A stretch of DNA of 64,000 bases from Actinomycetospora cinnamomea (lineage in GTDB: Bacteria; Actinomycetota; Actinomycetes; Mycobacteriales; Pseudonocardiaceae). Below the pieces are notes generated by a model, which saw only the letters and a list, made by a program, of their open reading frames with translations, had not been told where the DNA came from and searched no databases. Positions 17,048-27,414 of this stretch are shown piece after piece. Position numbers and translations under genes: made by a program. Each line of letters starts with the position of its first letter. Within the stretch, counting starts at the first letter, position 1. The DNA lies in contig NZ_QEKW01000016.1 in assembly GCF_003096675.1 (NCBI RefSeq), positions 55,247 through 119,246 of the forward strand, in the 5' to 3' direction.

Positions 17048-19012
17048 GTGGTCGAGTCCGTGTTCGAGAGCCTGGAGCCGTTGCTGCCCCGGGTCCGCAA
17101 GCCGGTGCAGTACGTCGGCGGCGAGCGCAACGCGGGGACCAAGCCGTGGGACTCGGTGCCGGTCCACTGGGCGCTGTGCTACCCCGACGCGTACGAGGTC
17201 GGGCTGCCCAACCAGGGCCTGATGATCCTCTACGAGGTCCTCAACGAACGTTCCGACGCCCTCGCCGAGCGCACGTACGCCGTGTGGCCGGACCTCGCCG
17301 CGCTGATGCGCGAGCACGGCGTCCCGCAGTTCACCGTCGACTCCCACCGGCCGGTGGGCGCGTTCGACGTGCTGGGGGTCTCGTTCGCCACCGAGCTGGG
17401 CTACACCAACCTGCTGTCGGTCCTCGACCTCGCAGGCGTCCCCCTCCATGCCGCCGAGCGCGACACGAGCCACCCCCTCGTCCTCGCCGGCGGGCACGCG
17501 GCGTTCAACCCCGAGCCGATCGCCGACTTCGTCGACCTCGTCGCGCTGGGCGACGGCGAGGAGGTCGTCGGCGAGATCACCGAGGTCGTGAAGATCGCGA
17601 AGGCTGAGGGCCTCGACCGCCGACGGACCTTGGAACGCCTCGCCGGCGTGCCCGGGGTCTACGTCCCGGGCCTCTACGAGGTCACCTACGGCGAGGACGG
17701 CGCGATCGCCGCGGTCACGCCGACCAGCGACGCCGCCCCGGCGCGCGTCCACAAGCGCACGACCTCCGACCTCGACGACTGGCCCTACCCGAAGCAGCCG
17801 CTCGTCCCGATGGCCGAGACCGTCCACGAGCGCATGAGCGTCGAGATCTTCCGCGGCTGCACCCGCGGCTGCCGGTTCTGCCAGGCCGGGATGATCACTC
17901 GGCCGGTGCGCGAGCGCTCGCCGCAGGGCGTCGGCGAGATGGTCGAGCAGGGCCTGAAGGCGTCGGGGTACGACGAGGTCGGCCTGCTGTCGCTGTCGAG
18001 CGCCGACCACTCCGGGATCGGCGAGATCGCGTCCAGCCTCGCCGACCGCTACGAGGGCACCGGCACGGGCCTGAGCCTGCCGAGCACCCGGGTCGACGCG
18101 TTCAATGTCACCCTCGCCGAGGAGCTGACGCGCTCCGGGCGGCGCAGCGGACTGACGTTCGCTCCCGAGGGCGGGTCGGAGCGGCTGCGCAAGGTGATCA
18201 ACAAGATGGTCTCCGAGGAGGAGCTGATCACCACCGTCTCCACCGCCTACGAGCACGGGTGGCGGCAGGTCAAGCTCTACTTCATGTGCGGTCTGCCGAC
18301 CGAGACCGACGAGGACGTGCTGCAGATCGCGTCGATGGCCCACGAGGTGATCCGGGCGGGTCGCCGGGCCGCGGGCCGCGGCGACGTCCGCGCCACCGTC
18401 TCGATCGGCGCCTTCGTCCCCAAGCCGCACACGCCGTTCCAGTGGGCCGGGCAGACCGCGCCCGAGGTGGTGGACGCGCGGCTGCGCAAGCTCCGCGAGG
18501 CCATCAACAGTGATCGGAGCCTGGGCCGCAACATCGGTCTGCGCTACCACGACGGCCAGCCCAGCATGATCGAGGGCCTGCTCAGCCGCGGTGACCGCCG
18601 CATCGGGCGGGTCATCGAGCGGGCGTGGCGCGACGGGCAGCAGTTCGACGGGTGGAGCGAGTACTTCTCCTACGAGCGCTGGGTCGCCGCCGCCGCGTCG
18701 GAGCTCGACGGGGTCGACCTCGCCTGGTTCACCACCCGTGAGCGCGGCGAGCACGAGATCCTGCCGTGGGACCACCTCGACTCGGGTCTGGACCGCGGCT
18801 GGCTCTGGGACGACTGGCAGGACGCGCTGGCCGCCGAGGAGCAGGACGACTGCCGCTGGACGCCGTGCTTCGACTGCGGCGTCTGCCCGACGATGGGCAC
18901 GGAGATCCAGATGGCGCCTCCCGGCAGCGTCTCGTTGCCCCTCACTCCCGTCGAGCACCGCACGTCCACCCCGGTGCGCAACCCCGCCTTCGCCGCCGAT
19001 CGCAGCGACTGA
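17048..19012 (+). CDS. TIGR03960-type B12-binding/radical SAM protein
   Basis: 654 residues. The N-terminal part resembles a B12-binding region (WALCYPDAYEVGLPNQGLMI). The radical SAM cluster motif is CTRGCRFCQAG (CxxxCxxC), and a C-terminal Cys pattern, CFDCGVCP, may bind another cluster or zinc. This family travels with the TIGR03936 protein encoded two genes downstream and sits before rne in many actinomycetes; an RNA-modification role is suspected but not shown. A TACCCT -10 box at 17036-17041 lies 6 nt before the GTG with no ribosome-binding site, so the mRNA is probably leaderless. Confidence 0.88.
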   Translation: MVESVFESLEPLLPRVRKPVQYVGGERNAGTKPWDSVPVHWALCYPDAYEVGLPNQGLMILYEVLNERSDALAERTYAVWPDLAALMREHGVPQFTVDSHRPVGAFDVLGVSFATELGYTNLLSVLDLAGVPLHAAERDTSHPLVLAGGHAAFNPEPIADFVDLVALGDGEEVVGEITEVVKIAKAEGLDRRRTLERLAGVPGVYVPGLYEVTYGEDGAIAAVTPTSDAAPARVHKRTTSDLDDWPYPKQPLVPMAETVHERMSVEIFRGCTRGCRFCQAGMITRPVRERSPQGVGEMVEQGLKASGYDEVGLLSLSSADHSGIGEIASSLADRYEGTGTGLSLPSTRVDAFNVTLAEELTRSGRRSGLTFAPEGGSERLRKVINKMVSEEELITTVSTAYEHGWRQVKLYFMCGLPTETDEDVLQIASMAHEVIRAGRRAAGRGDVRATVSIGAFVPKPHTPFQWAGQTAPEVVDARLRKLREAINSDRSLGRNIGLRYHDGQPSMIEGLLSRGDRRIGRVIERAWRDGQQFDGWSEYFSYERWVAAAASELDGVDLAWFTTRERGEHEILPWDHLDSGLDRGWLWDDWQDALAAEEQDDCRWTPCFDCGVCPTMGTEIQMAPPGSVSLPLTPVEHRTSTPVRNPAFAADRSD

Positions 19013-19014
19013 CC

Positions 19015-19539
19015 GTGACGACGGAGGGCCCGCCGACCGAGCAGCCGGAGGTCCGCGTACGCCGGGCGGGTGCCCCCGACGGCGACGCCGTCGCCGCCCT
19101 GCGCCGCGCGTGGGTCGAGCAGCGGGGGCGCGTCGCGCCCGGCGCGGACCCCGGCTTCGAGCGCGGCTTCGCCACGTGGTGGCGCGCCGAGCTCTCACAC
19201 CACGCGGTGTGGGTGGCCGAGGTCCGCTCGGGGTCCGGTTGGGGCGTGGTCGGCTCGCTCGACGTCGCCGAGGTCGCCGCGATGCCCGCGCCCGGCCGTC
19301 CGGGGGAGCGGTGGGGCTACGTCGGCAGCCTCGTCGCCCTGGGCGCTGCGCCGCGGGGCGTGCCGCGCAGGCTGCTCGGCGCCGCCGTCACCCATGCCCG
19401 CGAGCGGGGTCTCGTGCGGCTCGTGCTGCGACCGTCCCCGGCGGGGGCGGCGTTCTACCGTGCGGCCGGGTTCACCCCGGCCGGGGACGACATCGTGGTC
19501 CTGCCCACCGCGGGCGGAGGACCGGGAGGGACGGGGTGA
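19015..19539 (+). CDS. GNAT-family N-acetyltransferase
   Basis: 174 residues. Seen: an N-terminal GNAT alpha/beta start (RVRRAGAPDGDAVAALRRAW), YVGSLVALGAAPRGVPRRLL as the acetyl-CoA loop with the Q/RxxGxG/A motif degenerate, and LRPSPAGAAFYRAAGFTPAG near the C terminus. Substrate unknown. It starts 2 nt after the radical SAM gene and its stop overlaps the next gene, so it is inserted in the operon between the two partner proteins. Confidence 0.8.
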   Translation: MTTEGPPTEQPEVRVRRAGAPDGDAVAALRRAWVEQRGRVAPGADPGFERGFATWWRAELSHHAVWVAEVRSGSGWGVVGSLDVAEVAAMPAPGRPGERWGYVGSLVALGAAPRGVPRRLLGAAVTHARERGLVRLVLRPSPAGAAFYRAAGFTPAGDDIVVLPTAGGGPGGTG

Positions 19540-20339
19540 TGGCCGCTCGGAGCCCCAAGGCCGGCGAGGCACCCCACCCGTCGGCGCCGACCGTGGCCAA
19601 GCTGCGGATGCGTTACGCGAAGCGGGGCCGCGCGCGGTTCAGCTCGCACCGCGACATCGCCCGCACCATGGAGTGGACGCTGCGCCGCGCCGGGGTGCCC
19701 GTGGCCCTGTCGCACGGCTTCAGCCCGCACCCGAAGCTCTCCTGGATCGGCGCCGCCCCCACCGGCGCGGCGAGCGAGGCCGAATACCTCGAGATCGGCG
19801 TCACCGAGGACCTCGACCCGGCGTTGGTCGCCCGTGAGGTGGACGCGGTGCTGCCCGAGGGCCTGGCGGTCGTCGAGTGCGTGCTGGCCGGACCGGGGGC
19901 GCTGGCCGACCGCATCGACGCCAGCCGCTGGGAGATCGAGACGCCCGGGGTGGGCGACGACGTGCTCGCCTCGGCGGTGGCGGCGTTCGTCGCGGCCCGC
20001 GAGGTGTCCGTGGAGCGCCTCACCAAGAACGGGCCGCGTCCCCTCGACGTGCGCGCGGCCGTCGCCGAACTGGTGCTCGCGCTCACCCGGACGGACGAAC
20101 CCACGGAGGGGGGCCGGGAGGACCGTGCACGAGCGGCGACGTGTGGGAGACTGACGGCGGTCGTACGGCACACCACGCCGGCCGCGCGACCCGACGACGT
20201 GTGCAGTGCCCTCCGCGCCGTCGCCGGCCTCGAGTTCCCGGAGCCCGTCAGGGCCACCCGGAGAGCCCAGGGTCGGCTCGACGAGCGCGGGGAGCTGATC
20301 GACCCGCTCGCGGCGGACCGCGCGGCACCCACCGCGTAG
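19539..20339 (+). CDS. TIGR03936 / DUF2344 radical SAM-associated protein
   Basis: 266 residues, starting at an ATG that overlaps the preceding stop (a GTG three bases earlier is also possible). Family signature: KLRMRYAKRGRARFSSHRDI, then LRRAGVPVALSHGFSPHPKL and a PTGAASEAEYLEIGV motif. No catalytic cluster of its own; in other genomes it is found beside or fused to the TIGR03960 radical SAM protein and probably acts with it. Confidence 0.88.
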   Translation: MAARSPKAGEAPHPSAPTVAKLRMRYAKRGRARFSSHRDIARTMEWTLRRAGVPVALSHGFSPHPKLSWIGAAPTGAASEAEYLEIGVTEDLDPALVAREVDAVLPEGLAVVECVLAGPGALADRIDASRWEIETPGVGDDVLASAVAAFVAAREVSVERLTKNGPRPLDVRAAVAELVLALTRTDEPTEGGREDRARAATCGRLTAVVRHTTPAARPDDVCSALRAVAGLEFPEPVRATRRAQGRLDERGELIDPLAADRAAPTA

Positions 20340-20534
20340 CCACGGGCGGACCCGGTCGGCCCCGGTGCTCCCACGTCGCCGAACCGCACGACCCGACGGC
20401 TCCCGGGCCCACCGGCCCGACACCGCCGGCCGTGCCGAAGTCGGCGACCGTCCCCGACGGCCGCCACGGCGAGACCACGCGAGGTCCCCGTGTGGCCGCG
20501 ACCCCCGTGTCGCGCCCGGGGGCGGAGGAGATGG

Positions 20535-23500
20535 ATGACCGACACCGACACCCCGTCCGGCGGAGACACCGCCACGGGGGATTCCGTCGCACCCGGACGC
20601 CCCGACGCGCAGGCCCTGGCCGCGCTCCCGGACAGGGTGCGGGTCCACGCACTGGCCCGGGTGGTGGGCACGTCGAGCCGCGAGCTGCTGGCCGTCCTGG
20701 CCCGCCTCGGGGTGGGGGCGCGCAGCGCGCAGTCCAGCGTCGACCGTGACGTCGTGGCCCGGGTGGTCGACGACCTGTTCCCCTCGGCGGAGCTCCCGGC
20801 CGCCGGCACCGTCGCCGAGGCGACCGCGGGCGGGCCGACCGAGGTCGCCGAACCCGACGCCCTCGACGCGGTGGACACCGAGGGCGACACCGCGACGACG
20901 CTCCCGCCGCCGGTGGCCCCGTCGACCCCCGCGGCCCCGGCCGCGCCGGCGTTCGCCGCGCCGATGTTCCTGGCGCCCGACGCGGCGACGAGCGCCGAGG
21001 CGGCCCCCTCCCGCTCGCGGCGCCGCCGCGGGAGCCGCTCGACCGGCGTCGTGACCCCCGGCGAGGCGACCGAGACCGAGACCACCGGCGACCACGCCCC
21101 GCCGGGCGAGGACGAGGCCGCGAGCGGCGCGGAGACGCCGACCGAGGCCCCGGACACGACGGCTCCCGACACCGGGCCCGACACCACCGGCGAGGACGGC
21201 GACGAGGACGACGGCGCGCGCCGTCGCCGGCGGCGCGGTCGCCGCGGCCGCGGCCGGGGCCGGGGTGGTGGCGAGGACGGCGAGGCCGGGGAGTCCGAGT
21301 CGGGCGAGGACGCCGACGAGGGCGGCGCCGACGAATCGTCTGAGGACTCGTCCGACGAGGGTGACGGGTCGGAGTCCGAGGACACCGAGTCGTCCGACGA
21401 GGGCTCCGAGTCGTCCGGCAGCTCGCGGCGTCGGCGGCGGCGTCGCCGTCGCTCCTCGGACGCCGAGGGCGACGGCAACGGCGACGGCGAGGAGCAGGAC
21501 CCGCCGAACACCGTCACCCACGTCCGCGACCGGGTGGAGCGCCCGGAGGGCGGGAAGTCGTCGAACGACGAGGTGCGCGGGGTCAAGGGCTCGACGCGCC
21601 TGGAGGCCAAGCGCCAGCGGCGCCGCGACGGGCGCGAGTCCGGCCGCCGTCGCCCGTCGATCCTCTCGGAGTCGGAGTTCCTGGCGCGCCGCGAGGCGGT
21701 CGAGCGCACGATGGTCGTCCGCCAGCAGGCCGGGCGCAGCCAGATCGGGGTGCTGGAGGACGGCGTCCTCGTCGAGCACTTCGTGGCGGGCGAGGGCCAG
21801 AACTCGATGGTCGGCAACGTCTACCTCGGCCGGGTGCAGAACGTGCTCCCGTCGATGGAGGCCGCGTTCGTCGACATCGGGCGCGGGCGCAACGCCGTCC
21901 TGTACGCGGGCGAGGTCAACTGGGACGCGTCCGGCCTCGAGGGCAAGCAGCGCAAGATCGAGCAGGCGCTGTCGTCCGGCGACCAGGTGCTGGTGCAGGT
22001 CACCAAGGACCCGGTCGGCCACAAGGGCGCCCGCCTGACCACCCAGATCAGCCTGCCCGGTCGCTTCCTGGTGTTCGTGCCCGCCGGCGGCGCCACCGGG
22101 ATCAGCCGCAAGCTGCCCGACACCGAGCGCAAGCGGCTCAAGGAGATCCTCAAGCGGATCGTCCCCGACGAGTCGGGCGTGATCATCCGCACCGCGGCCG
22201 AGGGGGTCAGCGAGGAGGACCTCGAGCGGGACGTCCGCCGGCTCACCGCGCAGTGGGAGGTCATCGAGAAGACCGCCGGCGCCAAGAGCTCGAAGGCGCC
22301 GACGCTGGTCTACGAGGAGCCCGACCTCCTCATCCGCGTCGTGCGCGACATGTTCAACGAGGACTTCTCCTCGCTCGTCGTCTCCGGCGAGCGGGCGTGG
22401 GAGACGCTCGAGGGCTACGTGTCGCACGTCGCCCCCGAACTCGCCGGGCGGCTCGTCCGCCACACCGGACCGGAGGACGTGTTCGCCGCGCACCGCATCG
22501 ACGAGCAGCTGATCAAGGCGCTCGACCGCAAGGTCTGGCTGCCCTCGGGCGGGACGCTGGTGATCGACCGGACCGAGGCGATGACCGTCGTCGACGTCAA
22601 CACCGGCAAGTTCACCGGCTCGGGCGGCAACCTCGAGGAGACGGTCACCCGCAACAACCTCGAGGCCGCCGAGGAGATCGTCCGCCAGCTCCGGCTGCGC
22701 GACATCGGCGGCATGATCGTCATCGACTTCATCGACATGGTGCTGGAGTCCAACCGCGACCTCGTGCTGCGGCGGCTCACCGAGTGCCTCGGCCGGGACC
22801 GCACGCGGCACCAGGTCTCCGAGGTCACCTCGCTCGGCCTCGTGCAGATGACGCGCAAGCGCGTCGGGCAGGGCCTGCTCGACGAGTTCTCGACCACGTG
22901 CGAGCACTGCCGGGGCCGGGGCGTCATCGTCTCGACCGAGCCGGTGATGGGCCACGAGCACGGCGGGCCGGGCAACGGGTCGGCCGCCGGTAACGGCTCG
23001 GGGTCGGGCTCGGGGGCCACCGGGTCCGGGTCCGGGTCGAACGGGTCGGGCTCCGGGTCGTCCGGGTCGTCCGGGCGCCGGGGGCGGCGCGGGCGGCGCG
23101 GTGACCGTTCCGAGGGCGCCTCGCCCGCCACGGTGGCGGCCGCGAGCGGGCTCGCCGGGTCGTCCGACGAGACCGAGGCGGTCGACACCGTCGACGCCGC
23201 CGACACGTCCGACTCGGGCACGGTGACGCCGCCGGAGCCGCCGGAGCCGGCGGAGGCGCCGGTGGCCGGGGCCGAGGAGCCCGAGGTGGCGCTCGAGGCC
23301 GGGCTGGCCGACGCGAGCCCGGGCGCGGGCACGCCAGCCGACGGCGGGGCCGACGCCGGGGCCGACGCCGGGGCCGACGCCGCCGAGGCGGCTGAGGCCG
23401 CCGCGACACCGGGAACCACCGTGGCGGCGGGTGTCGAGGACACCGACGACGAGGTCGAGAGCCCGGAGGGCGTCGAGGAGGTCATCCGCGAGGCGGTGGA

Positions 23501-23795
23501 GGCCGAGGTCGCCCTCGAGACCGACCTCGCCGACCACGTCCCCGTCGCCAACGGCGCCGGGCCGGACCACGCCGCCCCCGCCGAGGCGCCGCGGGTGACC
23601 GGGGCGATCGGCGCCACCGCCGGCAACGGCAACGGGCGGGATCCGGCGCTCGTGACACCGGCGGGGTCGCCCGAGACCCAGGCGGAGCCCGCACCGGCGC
23701 CGGCGCCCGAGGTGCCGACCGGATCGTCGGGACGCCCACGACGGCGTCGCGCCGCCTCCCGGCCGGCGGGTCCGCCGGCCGGCGAGAGCAGCTGA
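20535..23795 (+). CDS. rne: Ribonuclease E/G
   Basis: Endoribonuclease for rRNA and mRNA processing. 1086 residues: a disordered N-terminal region of about 420 residues with Asp/Glu runs and Arg clusters ([17 protein letters not shown]), an S1 domain near 425-460 (GNVYLGRVQNVLPSMEAAFV), the catalytic DNase I-like domain with the metal aspartates near 684 (MTVVDVNTGKF) and 728 (MIVIDFIDM), the zinc-link CEHCRGRG near 787, and a Gly/Ser/Ala/Glu-rich tail of about 290 residues. ATG 20535 follows GGAGGAG. Long flanking disordered arms are usual for actinobacterial RNase E and may hold degradosome partners. The 195 bases upstream have no gene. Confidence 0.95.
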   Translation: MTDTDTPSGGDTATGDSVAPGRPDAQALAALPDRVRVHALARVVGTSSRELLAVLARLGVGARSAQSSVDRDVVARVVDDLFPSAELPAAGTVAEATAGGPTEVAEPDALDAVDTEGDTATTLPPPVAPSTPAAPAAPAFAAPMFLAPDAATSAEAAPSRSRRRRGSRSTGVVTPGEATETETTGDHAPPGEDEAASGAETPTEAPDTTAPDTGPDTTGEDGDEDDGARRRRRRGRRGRGRGRGGGEDGEAGESESGEDADEGGADESSEDSSDEGDGSESEDTESSDEGSESSGSSRRRRRRRRRSSDAEGDGNGDGEEQDPPNTVTHVRDRVERPEGGKSSNDEVRGVKGSTRLEAKRQRRRDGRESGRRRPSILSESEFLARREAVERTMVVRQQAGRSQIGVLEDGVLVEHFVAGEGQNSMVGNVYLGRVQNVLPSMEAAFVDIGRGRNAVLYAGEVNWDASGLEGKQRKIEQALSSGDQVLVQVTKDPVGHKGARLTTQISLPGRFLVFVPAGGATGISRKLPDTERKRLKEILKRIVPDESGVIIRTAAEGVSEEDLERDVRRLTAQWEVIEKTAGAKSSKAPTLVYEEPDLLIRVVRDMFNEDFSSLVVSGERAWETLEGYVSHVAPELAGRLVRHTGPEDVFAAHRIDEQLIKALDRKVWLPSGGTLVIDRTEAMTVVDVNTGKFTGSGGNLEETVTRNNLEAAEEIVRQLRLRDIGGMIVIDFIDMVLESNRDLVLRRLTECLGRDRTRHQVSEVTSLGLVQMTRKRVGQGLLDEFSTTCEHCRGRGVIVSTEPVMGHEHGGPGNGSAAGNGSGSGSGATGSGSGSNGSGSGSSGSSGRRGRRGRRGDRSEGASPATVAAASGLAGSSDETEAVDTVDAADTSDSGTVTPPEPPEPAEAPVAGAEEPEVALEAGLADASPGAGTPADGGADAGADAGADAAEAAEAAATPGTTVAAGVEDTDDEVESPEGVEEVIREAVEAEVALETDLADHVPVANGAGPDHAAPAEAPRVTGAIGATAGNGNGRDPALVTPAGSPETQAEPAPAPAPEVPTGSSGRPRRRRAASRPAGPPAGESS

Positions 23796-23832
23796 GACAG
23801 CACGACAGAGCACGTCCCGCGGCGCGAGACCG

Positions 23833-23864
23833 CCGCGGCCCGACCCCCGGGGTGCGGGCCGCGG
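23833..23864 (+). terminator. Hairpin terminator between rne and rplU
   Basis: CCGCGGCCCG and CGGGCCGCGG form a perfect 10-bp stem, and the inner ACCCC/GGGGT can extend it. It separates rne from the ribosomal protein genes. Confidence 0.6.
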
Positions 23865-23876
23865 TTCGCGGACGGG

Positions 23877-23882
23877 TAGCCT
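23877..23882 (+). promoter_or_regulatory. -10 box of the rplU-rpmA operon
   Basis: TAGCCT just after the rne terminator. It predicts a leader of about 105 nt before rplU. No clear -35 box. Confidence 0.4.
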
Positions 23883-23993
23883 AGGACGTCGGTGCCCGTC
23901 GGGTCCTACCCGCGGCACCGGCGCGCCGAGCCCGCCCCGCACGGGCCGCGCGCCGGGACCCGAACCCCACGCCAGACAGGAGTCCACGCGGAG

Positions 23994-24293
23994 ATGTACG
24001 CGATCGTGAAGACCGGCGGCAAGCAGTACAAGGTCGCGGTCGGCGACGTCATCGACGTGGAGCTCCTCGACGGTGACACGGTCGACCTGCAGCCCGTGCT
24101 CGTCGTCGACGGCAGCACCGTGCTCAGCTCGGCGTCCGACCTGGAGAAGGTCTCGATCTCCGGCAGCATCGTCGGCGACGCCAAGGGCCCGAAGATCAAG
24201 ATCCTGAAGTACAAGAACAAGACCGGGTACAAGCGGCGCGTCGGCCACCGCCAGCGCTACAGCCGCCTCGAGGTCACCGACATCACTGCGTAA
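23994..24293 (+). CDS. rplU: 50S ribosomal protein L21
   Basis: 99 residues starting [18 protein letters not shown]; the C terminus has the conserved rRNA-binding stretch [23 protein letters not shown] 23994 has an ACAGGAG element upstream. It is followed by rpmA after 30 bases, the universal pair. Confidence 0.97.
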   Translation: MYAIVKTGGKQYKVAVGDVIDVELLDGDTVDLQPVLVVDGSTVLSSASDLEKVSISGSIVGDAKGPKIKILKYKNKTGYKRRVGHRQRYSRLEVTDITA

Positions 24294-24323
24294 GACCCTT
24301 CCTGGGTAGGAGGAAGCCCGCTC

Positions 24324-24593
24324 ATGGCTCACAAGAAGGGTGCGTCCAGCTCCCGCAACGGTCGCGACTCGAACGCCCAGCGACTCGGGGTCAAGCGCTT
24401 CGGCGGCCAGGTCGTCAAGGCCGGCGAGATCCTCGTCCGCCAGCGCGGCACCAAGTTCCACCCGGGCACGGGTGTCGGCCGCGGCGGCGACGACACGCTT
24501 TTCGCCCTCGTCCCCGGCGCCGTGACCTTCGGGTCCCGCCGCGGGCGCAAGAACGTCAGCGTGATCCCGGCGGAGGAGACCGCCTCCGCCTGA
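24324..24593 (+). CDS. rpmA: 50S ribosomal protein L27
   Basis: 89 residues. The N terminus [16 protein letters not shown] reaches the peptidyl transferase centre, and no cleavable extension of the Firmicutes type is present. [20 protein letters not shown] is intact. A ribosome-binding site GTAGGAGG precedes the ATG, and a strong terminator follows. Confidence 0.97.
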   Translation: MAHKKGASSSRNGRDSNAQRLGVKRFGGQVVKAGEILVRQRGTKFHPGTGVGRGGDDTLFALVPGAVTFGSRRGRKNVSVIPAEETASA

Positions 24594-24614
24594 TAGGCAC
24601 TCAGCAGTAGCGTC

Positions 24615-24645
24615 AGGGGTGGGTCCGGGAATCGGGCCCACCCCT
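24615..24645 (+). terminator. Terminator after rpmA
   Basis: AGGGGTGGGTCC pairs with GGGCCCACCCCT over 12 bp (one G-T pair) with a 7-base loop, followed by TTT. The most classical intrinsic terminator in the window. Confidence 0.8.
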
Positions 24646-24763
24646 TTCGTCGTTCTCCGCACTGCGCGTCGCGCACGCGACGCATCGAGCGTGTGGTGTT
24701 ACGGACACTCAACGTCAGCGATGGCCCACCGCTGACAAACCCGGAAGGAACCGGTACCCCCGA

Positions 24764-26281
24764 ATGGCCCGCTTCGTCGACCACGTGACGCTGCACGTCA
24801 CGGCGGGCAGTGGCGGGCACGGGTGTGCCTCGATCCGCCGGGAGAAGTTCGTGCCCCTCGGCGGGCCGGACGGCGGCAACGGCGGGCGGGGTGGGGACGT
24901 CGTCCTCGTCGTCGACCCCGGTGTGCACACGTTGCTCGACTTCCACCACCGCCCGCACGCCACCGCCGGCAACGGTCGCCCGGGTCAGGGCAGCTTCCGG
25001 CACGGGGCAGGAGCCGACGACATCGAGCTGGCGGTGCCCGAGGGGACGGTGGTGCTCGACGCCGACGGCGAGGTCCTCGCCGACCTCACCGGCCCGGGCA
25101 CGCGGTTCGTCGCCGTCCGCGGCGGGCGCGGCGGGCTCGGCAACGCCGCGCTGGCCGGCCCGTCGCGCAAGGCTCCGGGGTTCGCCCTGCTCGGCGAGCC
25201 GGGGGAATCGCGCGACCTCGTGCTCGAGCTGCGCTCGATGGCCGACGTCGGGCTGGTCGGCTACCCGAGTGCCGGCAAGTCGTCGCTGGTCAGTGCCCTG
25301 AGCGCGGCCAAGCCGAAGATCGCTGACTATCCGTTCACCACGCTGCAGCCCAACCTCGGCGTCGTGTCCGCGGGCGGGACCACGTTCACCGTGGCCGACG
25401 TCCCCGGGCTCATCCCCGGCGCCAGCGCGGGCCGGGGCCTCGGCCTGGACTTCCTGCGCCACATCGAACGGTGCTCGGTGCTCGTCCACGTCGTCGACTG
25501 CGCGACCTTCGAGCCCGACCGCGACCCGGTCTCCGACATCCGCGCGCTCGAGGCCGAGCTCGCGGCCTACACCCCGCAGCTCGGCACCGACCTCGCGCAG
25601 CGACCCCGGATCGTGGCACTGAACAAGATGGACGTGCCGGACGCCGCCGAGCTCGCCGAGATGGTCCGCGACGACGTGGCCGCGTTCGGGTGGCCGGTGG
25701 TGGAGATTTCGACGGCGAGCCACGCGGGGCTGCAGGAGCTCGCCTACGCCATGGCCGCCGCCGTGGACGACGCCCGCGCCGCCGCGGCGCCGTCGGCCGC
25801 CCCGCGGGTCGTGTTGCGTCCGACCGCGGTCGACGACGCCGGCTTCACGGTCGAGCCGGACCCCGAGGATGGCCACGAAGGACGATCCTGGGTGGTGCGC
25901 GGCGAGAAGCCCGAGCGCTGGGTGCGCCAGACCGACTTCGCCAACGACGAGGCCGTCGGCTACCTTGCCGACCGTCTCGCCCGTCTCGGCGTCGAGGAGG
26001 CCCTCGCCGAGGCCGGGGCCCAGCCGGGCGACATGGTGACGATCGGCGTGTACACGTTCGACTGGGAGCCCTCGACGCCGGCGGGCGTCGCGGCCATGCA
26101 GCAGCCACGGAGCAACCGCGGCGCCGACCCTCGCCTCGAGGGTCACGGCCGCGTCGAGCGTGCCTCGGCCGCCGAGCGACGGGCCGCTCGCGACGAGCGC
26201 CGCCGTCACCGCGACGACGCCGAACTGGGCATCGCGCCGTGGCACGAGGAGTACGAGGACCTCGCCGAGGACGAGGCATGA
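24764..26281 (+). CDS. obg: GTPase Obg/CgtA
   Basis: Ribosome-assembly GTPase. The N-terminal glycine-rich Obg fold (residues 1-157: [30 protein letters not shown]), the G domain with G1 [11 protein letters not shown] near 165, G3 [12 protein letters not shown] and NKMD, and a C-terminal OCT domain (about 330-430) followed by a charged tail, all in the standard order. ATG start. The stop overlaps proB (ATGA). Confidence 0.96.
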   Translation: MARFVDHVTLHVTAGSGGHGCASIRREKFVPLGGPDGGNGGRGGDVVLVVDPGVHTLLDFHHRPHATAGNGRPGQGSFRHGAGADDIELAVPEGTVVLDADGEVLADLTGPGTRFVAVRGGRGGLGNAALAGPSRKAPGFALLGEPGESRDLVLELRSMADVGLVGYPSAGKSSLVSALSAAKPKIADYPFTTLQPNLGVVSAGGTTFTVADVPGLIPGASAGRGLGLDFLRHIERCSVLVHVVDCATFEPDRDPVSDIRALEAELAAYTPQLGTDLAQRPRIVALNKMDVPDAAELAEMVRDDVAAFGWPVVEISTASHAGLQELAYAMAAAVDDARAAAAPSAAPRVVLRPTAVDDAGFTVEPDPEDGHEGRSWVVRGEKPERWVRQTDFANDEAVGYLADRLARLGVEEALAEAGAQPGDMVTIGVYTFDWEPSTPAGVAAMQQPRSNRGADPRLEGHGRVERASAAERRAARDERRRHRDDAELGIAPWHEEYEDLAEDEA

Positions 26282-27414
26282 GTGCCCGCGACGCCGTCGC
26301 CGGTGCGCGCCGGCTGGTGGTCAAGGTCGGGTCGACGTCGCTGACCAGCGTCGACGGTGGTCTCGATGTCGCGCGCCTCGACGCGCTCGTCGACGCCGTC
26401 GCCGCACGGGCGCAGGCCACGCAGGTGGTGCTCGTGTCCTCGGGGGCGATCGCGGCGGGGCTGCGCCCGCTGGGCCTTCCGCGCCGGCCCCGTGACCTCG
26501 CCACCCAGCAGGCGGCGGCCGCTGCGGGGCAGGTGCACCTGACCCACGCCTACGCCGAGGCCTTCGCGCGCCACGGGCGCACCGTCGGGCAGGTGCTGCT
26601 CACCTCGCACGACGTCGTGCGCCGCGGGCCCTACCGCAACGCCCGCCGCACCTTCGAGCGCCTGCTGGGCCTGGGCGTCGTCCCGGTGGTCAACGAGAAC
26701 GACACGGTGGCCACCGACGAGATCCGCTTCGGCGACAACGACCGCCTCGCCGCCCTCGTCACCCACGTGATCTCCGCCGACGCCCTGGTGCTGCTCAGCG
26801 ACGTCGACGGGGTCTACGACGCCGACCCGCGCGCGCCGGGCGCGTCGCTGGTCCGCGAGGTGACCGGCGGGTCCGACCTCGCCGGCGTGCGCGTCGGCAA
26901 GCCGTCGTCGCTGGGCACCGGCGGGATGGCCTCGAAGCTCGCGGCCGCCGACCTCGCCAGCGGCGCCGGGGTGCCCGTGCTCGTGGCCGCCGCGGCCGAC
27001 GCGCGTGCGGCCCTCGACGGCGCGGAGGTCGGCACGGTCTTCGCCCCGCACGGCCCCCGCCTGTCGGCGCGCCGGTTCTGGCTGCGCCACATGGCCGGCA
27101 CCCGCGGCCGCCTGCACCTCGACGCCGGGGCCGTGCGCGCGGTCGTCGGGCGCCGCCGCTCGCTGCTCGCGGCCGGCATCACGGGGTCCGACGGCGATTT
27201 CGAGTCCGGCGATGTGGTCGACCTCGTCGACCCGCGCGGCGAGGTCGTCGCCCGCGGGGTGGTGGCCTTCGACGCCGAGGAGCTGCCGGAGATCTCCGGG
27301 CGCTCCAGCGACGACCTGCCGCCCGAGCAGCGCCGCGAGGTGGTGCACGCCGACGACCTCGTGCCCGTCGTGTCCCCGCCCGATCCCGTCCCCGCCGAGG
27401 TGAGCTCGTCGTGA
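26278..27414 (+). CDS. proB: Glutamate 5-kinase
   Basis: First step of proline synthesis: phosphorylates glutamate. The N-terminal amino-acid kinase domain has [48 protein letters not shown] and [14 protein letters not shown]; a C-terminal PUA domain starts near residue 280 ([20 protein letters not shown]). 378 residues, full length. Overlaps obg at the start and proA at the end, so translation is coupled. Confidence 0.96.
   Translation: MSARDAVAGARRLVVKVGSTSLTSVDGGLDVARLDALVDAVAARAQATQVVLVSSGAIAAGLRPLGLPRRPRDLATQQAAAAAGQVHLTHAYAEAFARHGRTVGQVLLTSHDVVRRGPYRNARRTFERLLGLGVVPVVNENDTVATDEIRFGDNDRLAALVTHVISADALVLLSDVDGVYDADPRAPGASLVREVTGGSDLAGVRVGKPSSLGTGGMASKLAAADLASGAGVPVLVAAAADARAALDGAEVGTVFAPHGPRLSARRFWLRHMAGTRGRLHLDAGAVRAVVGRRRSLLAAGITGSDGDFESGDVVDLVDPRGEVVARGVVAFDAEELPEISGRSSDDLPPEQRREVVHADDLVPVVSPPDPVPAEVSSS

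Noticed and set aside
19455..24662. Very long open frame of about 1735 codons on the minus strand
   Set aside because: It is antisense to the radical SAM-associated, rne, rplU and rpmA genes. Such frames are expected at this GC content, and the product is low-complexity Arg/Gly/Val-rich without any domain.
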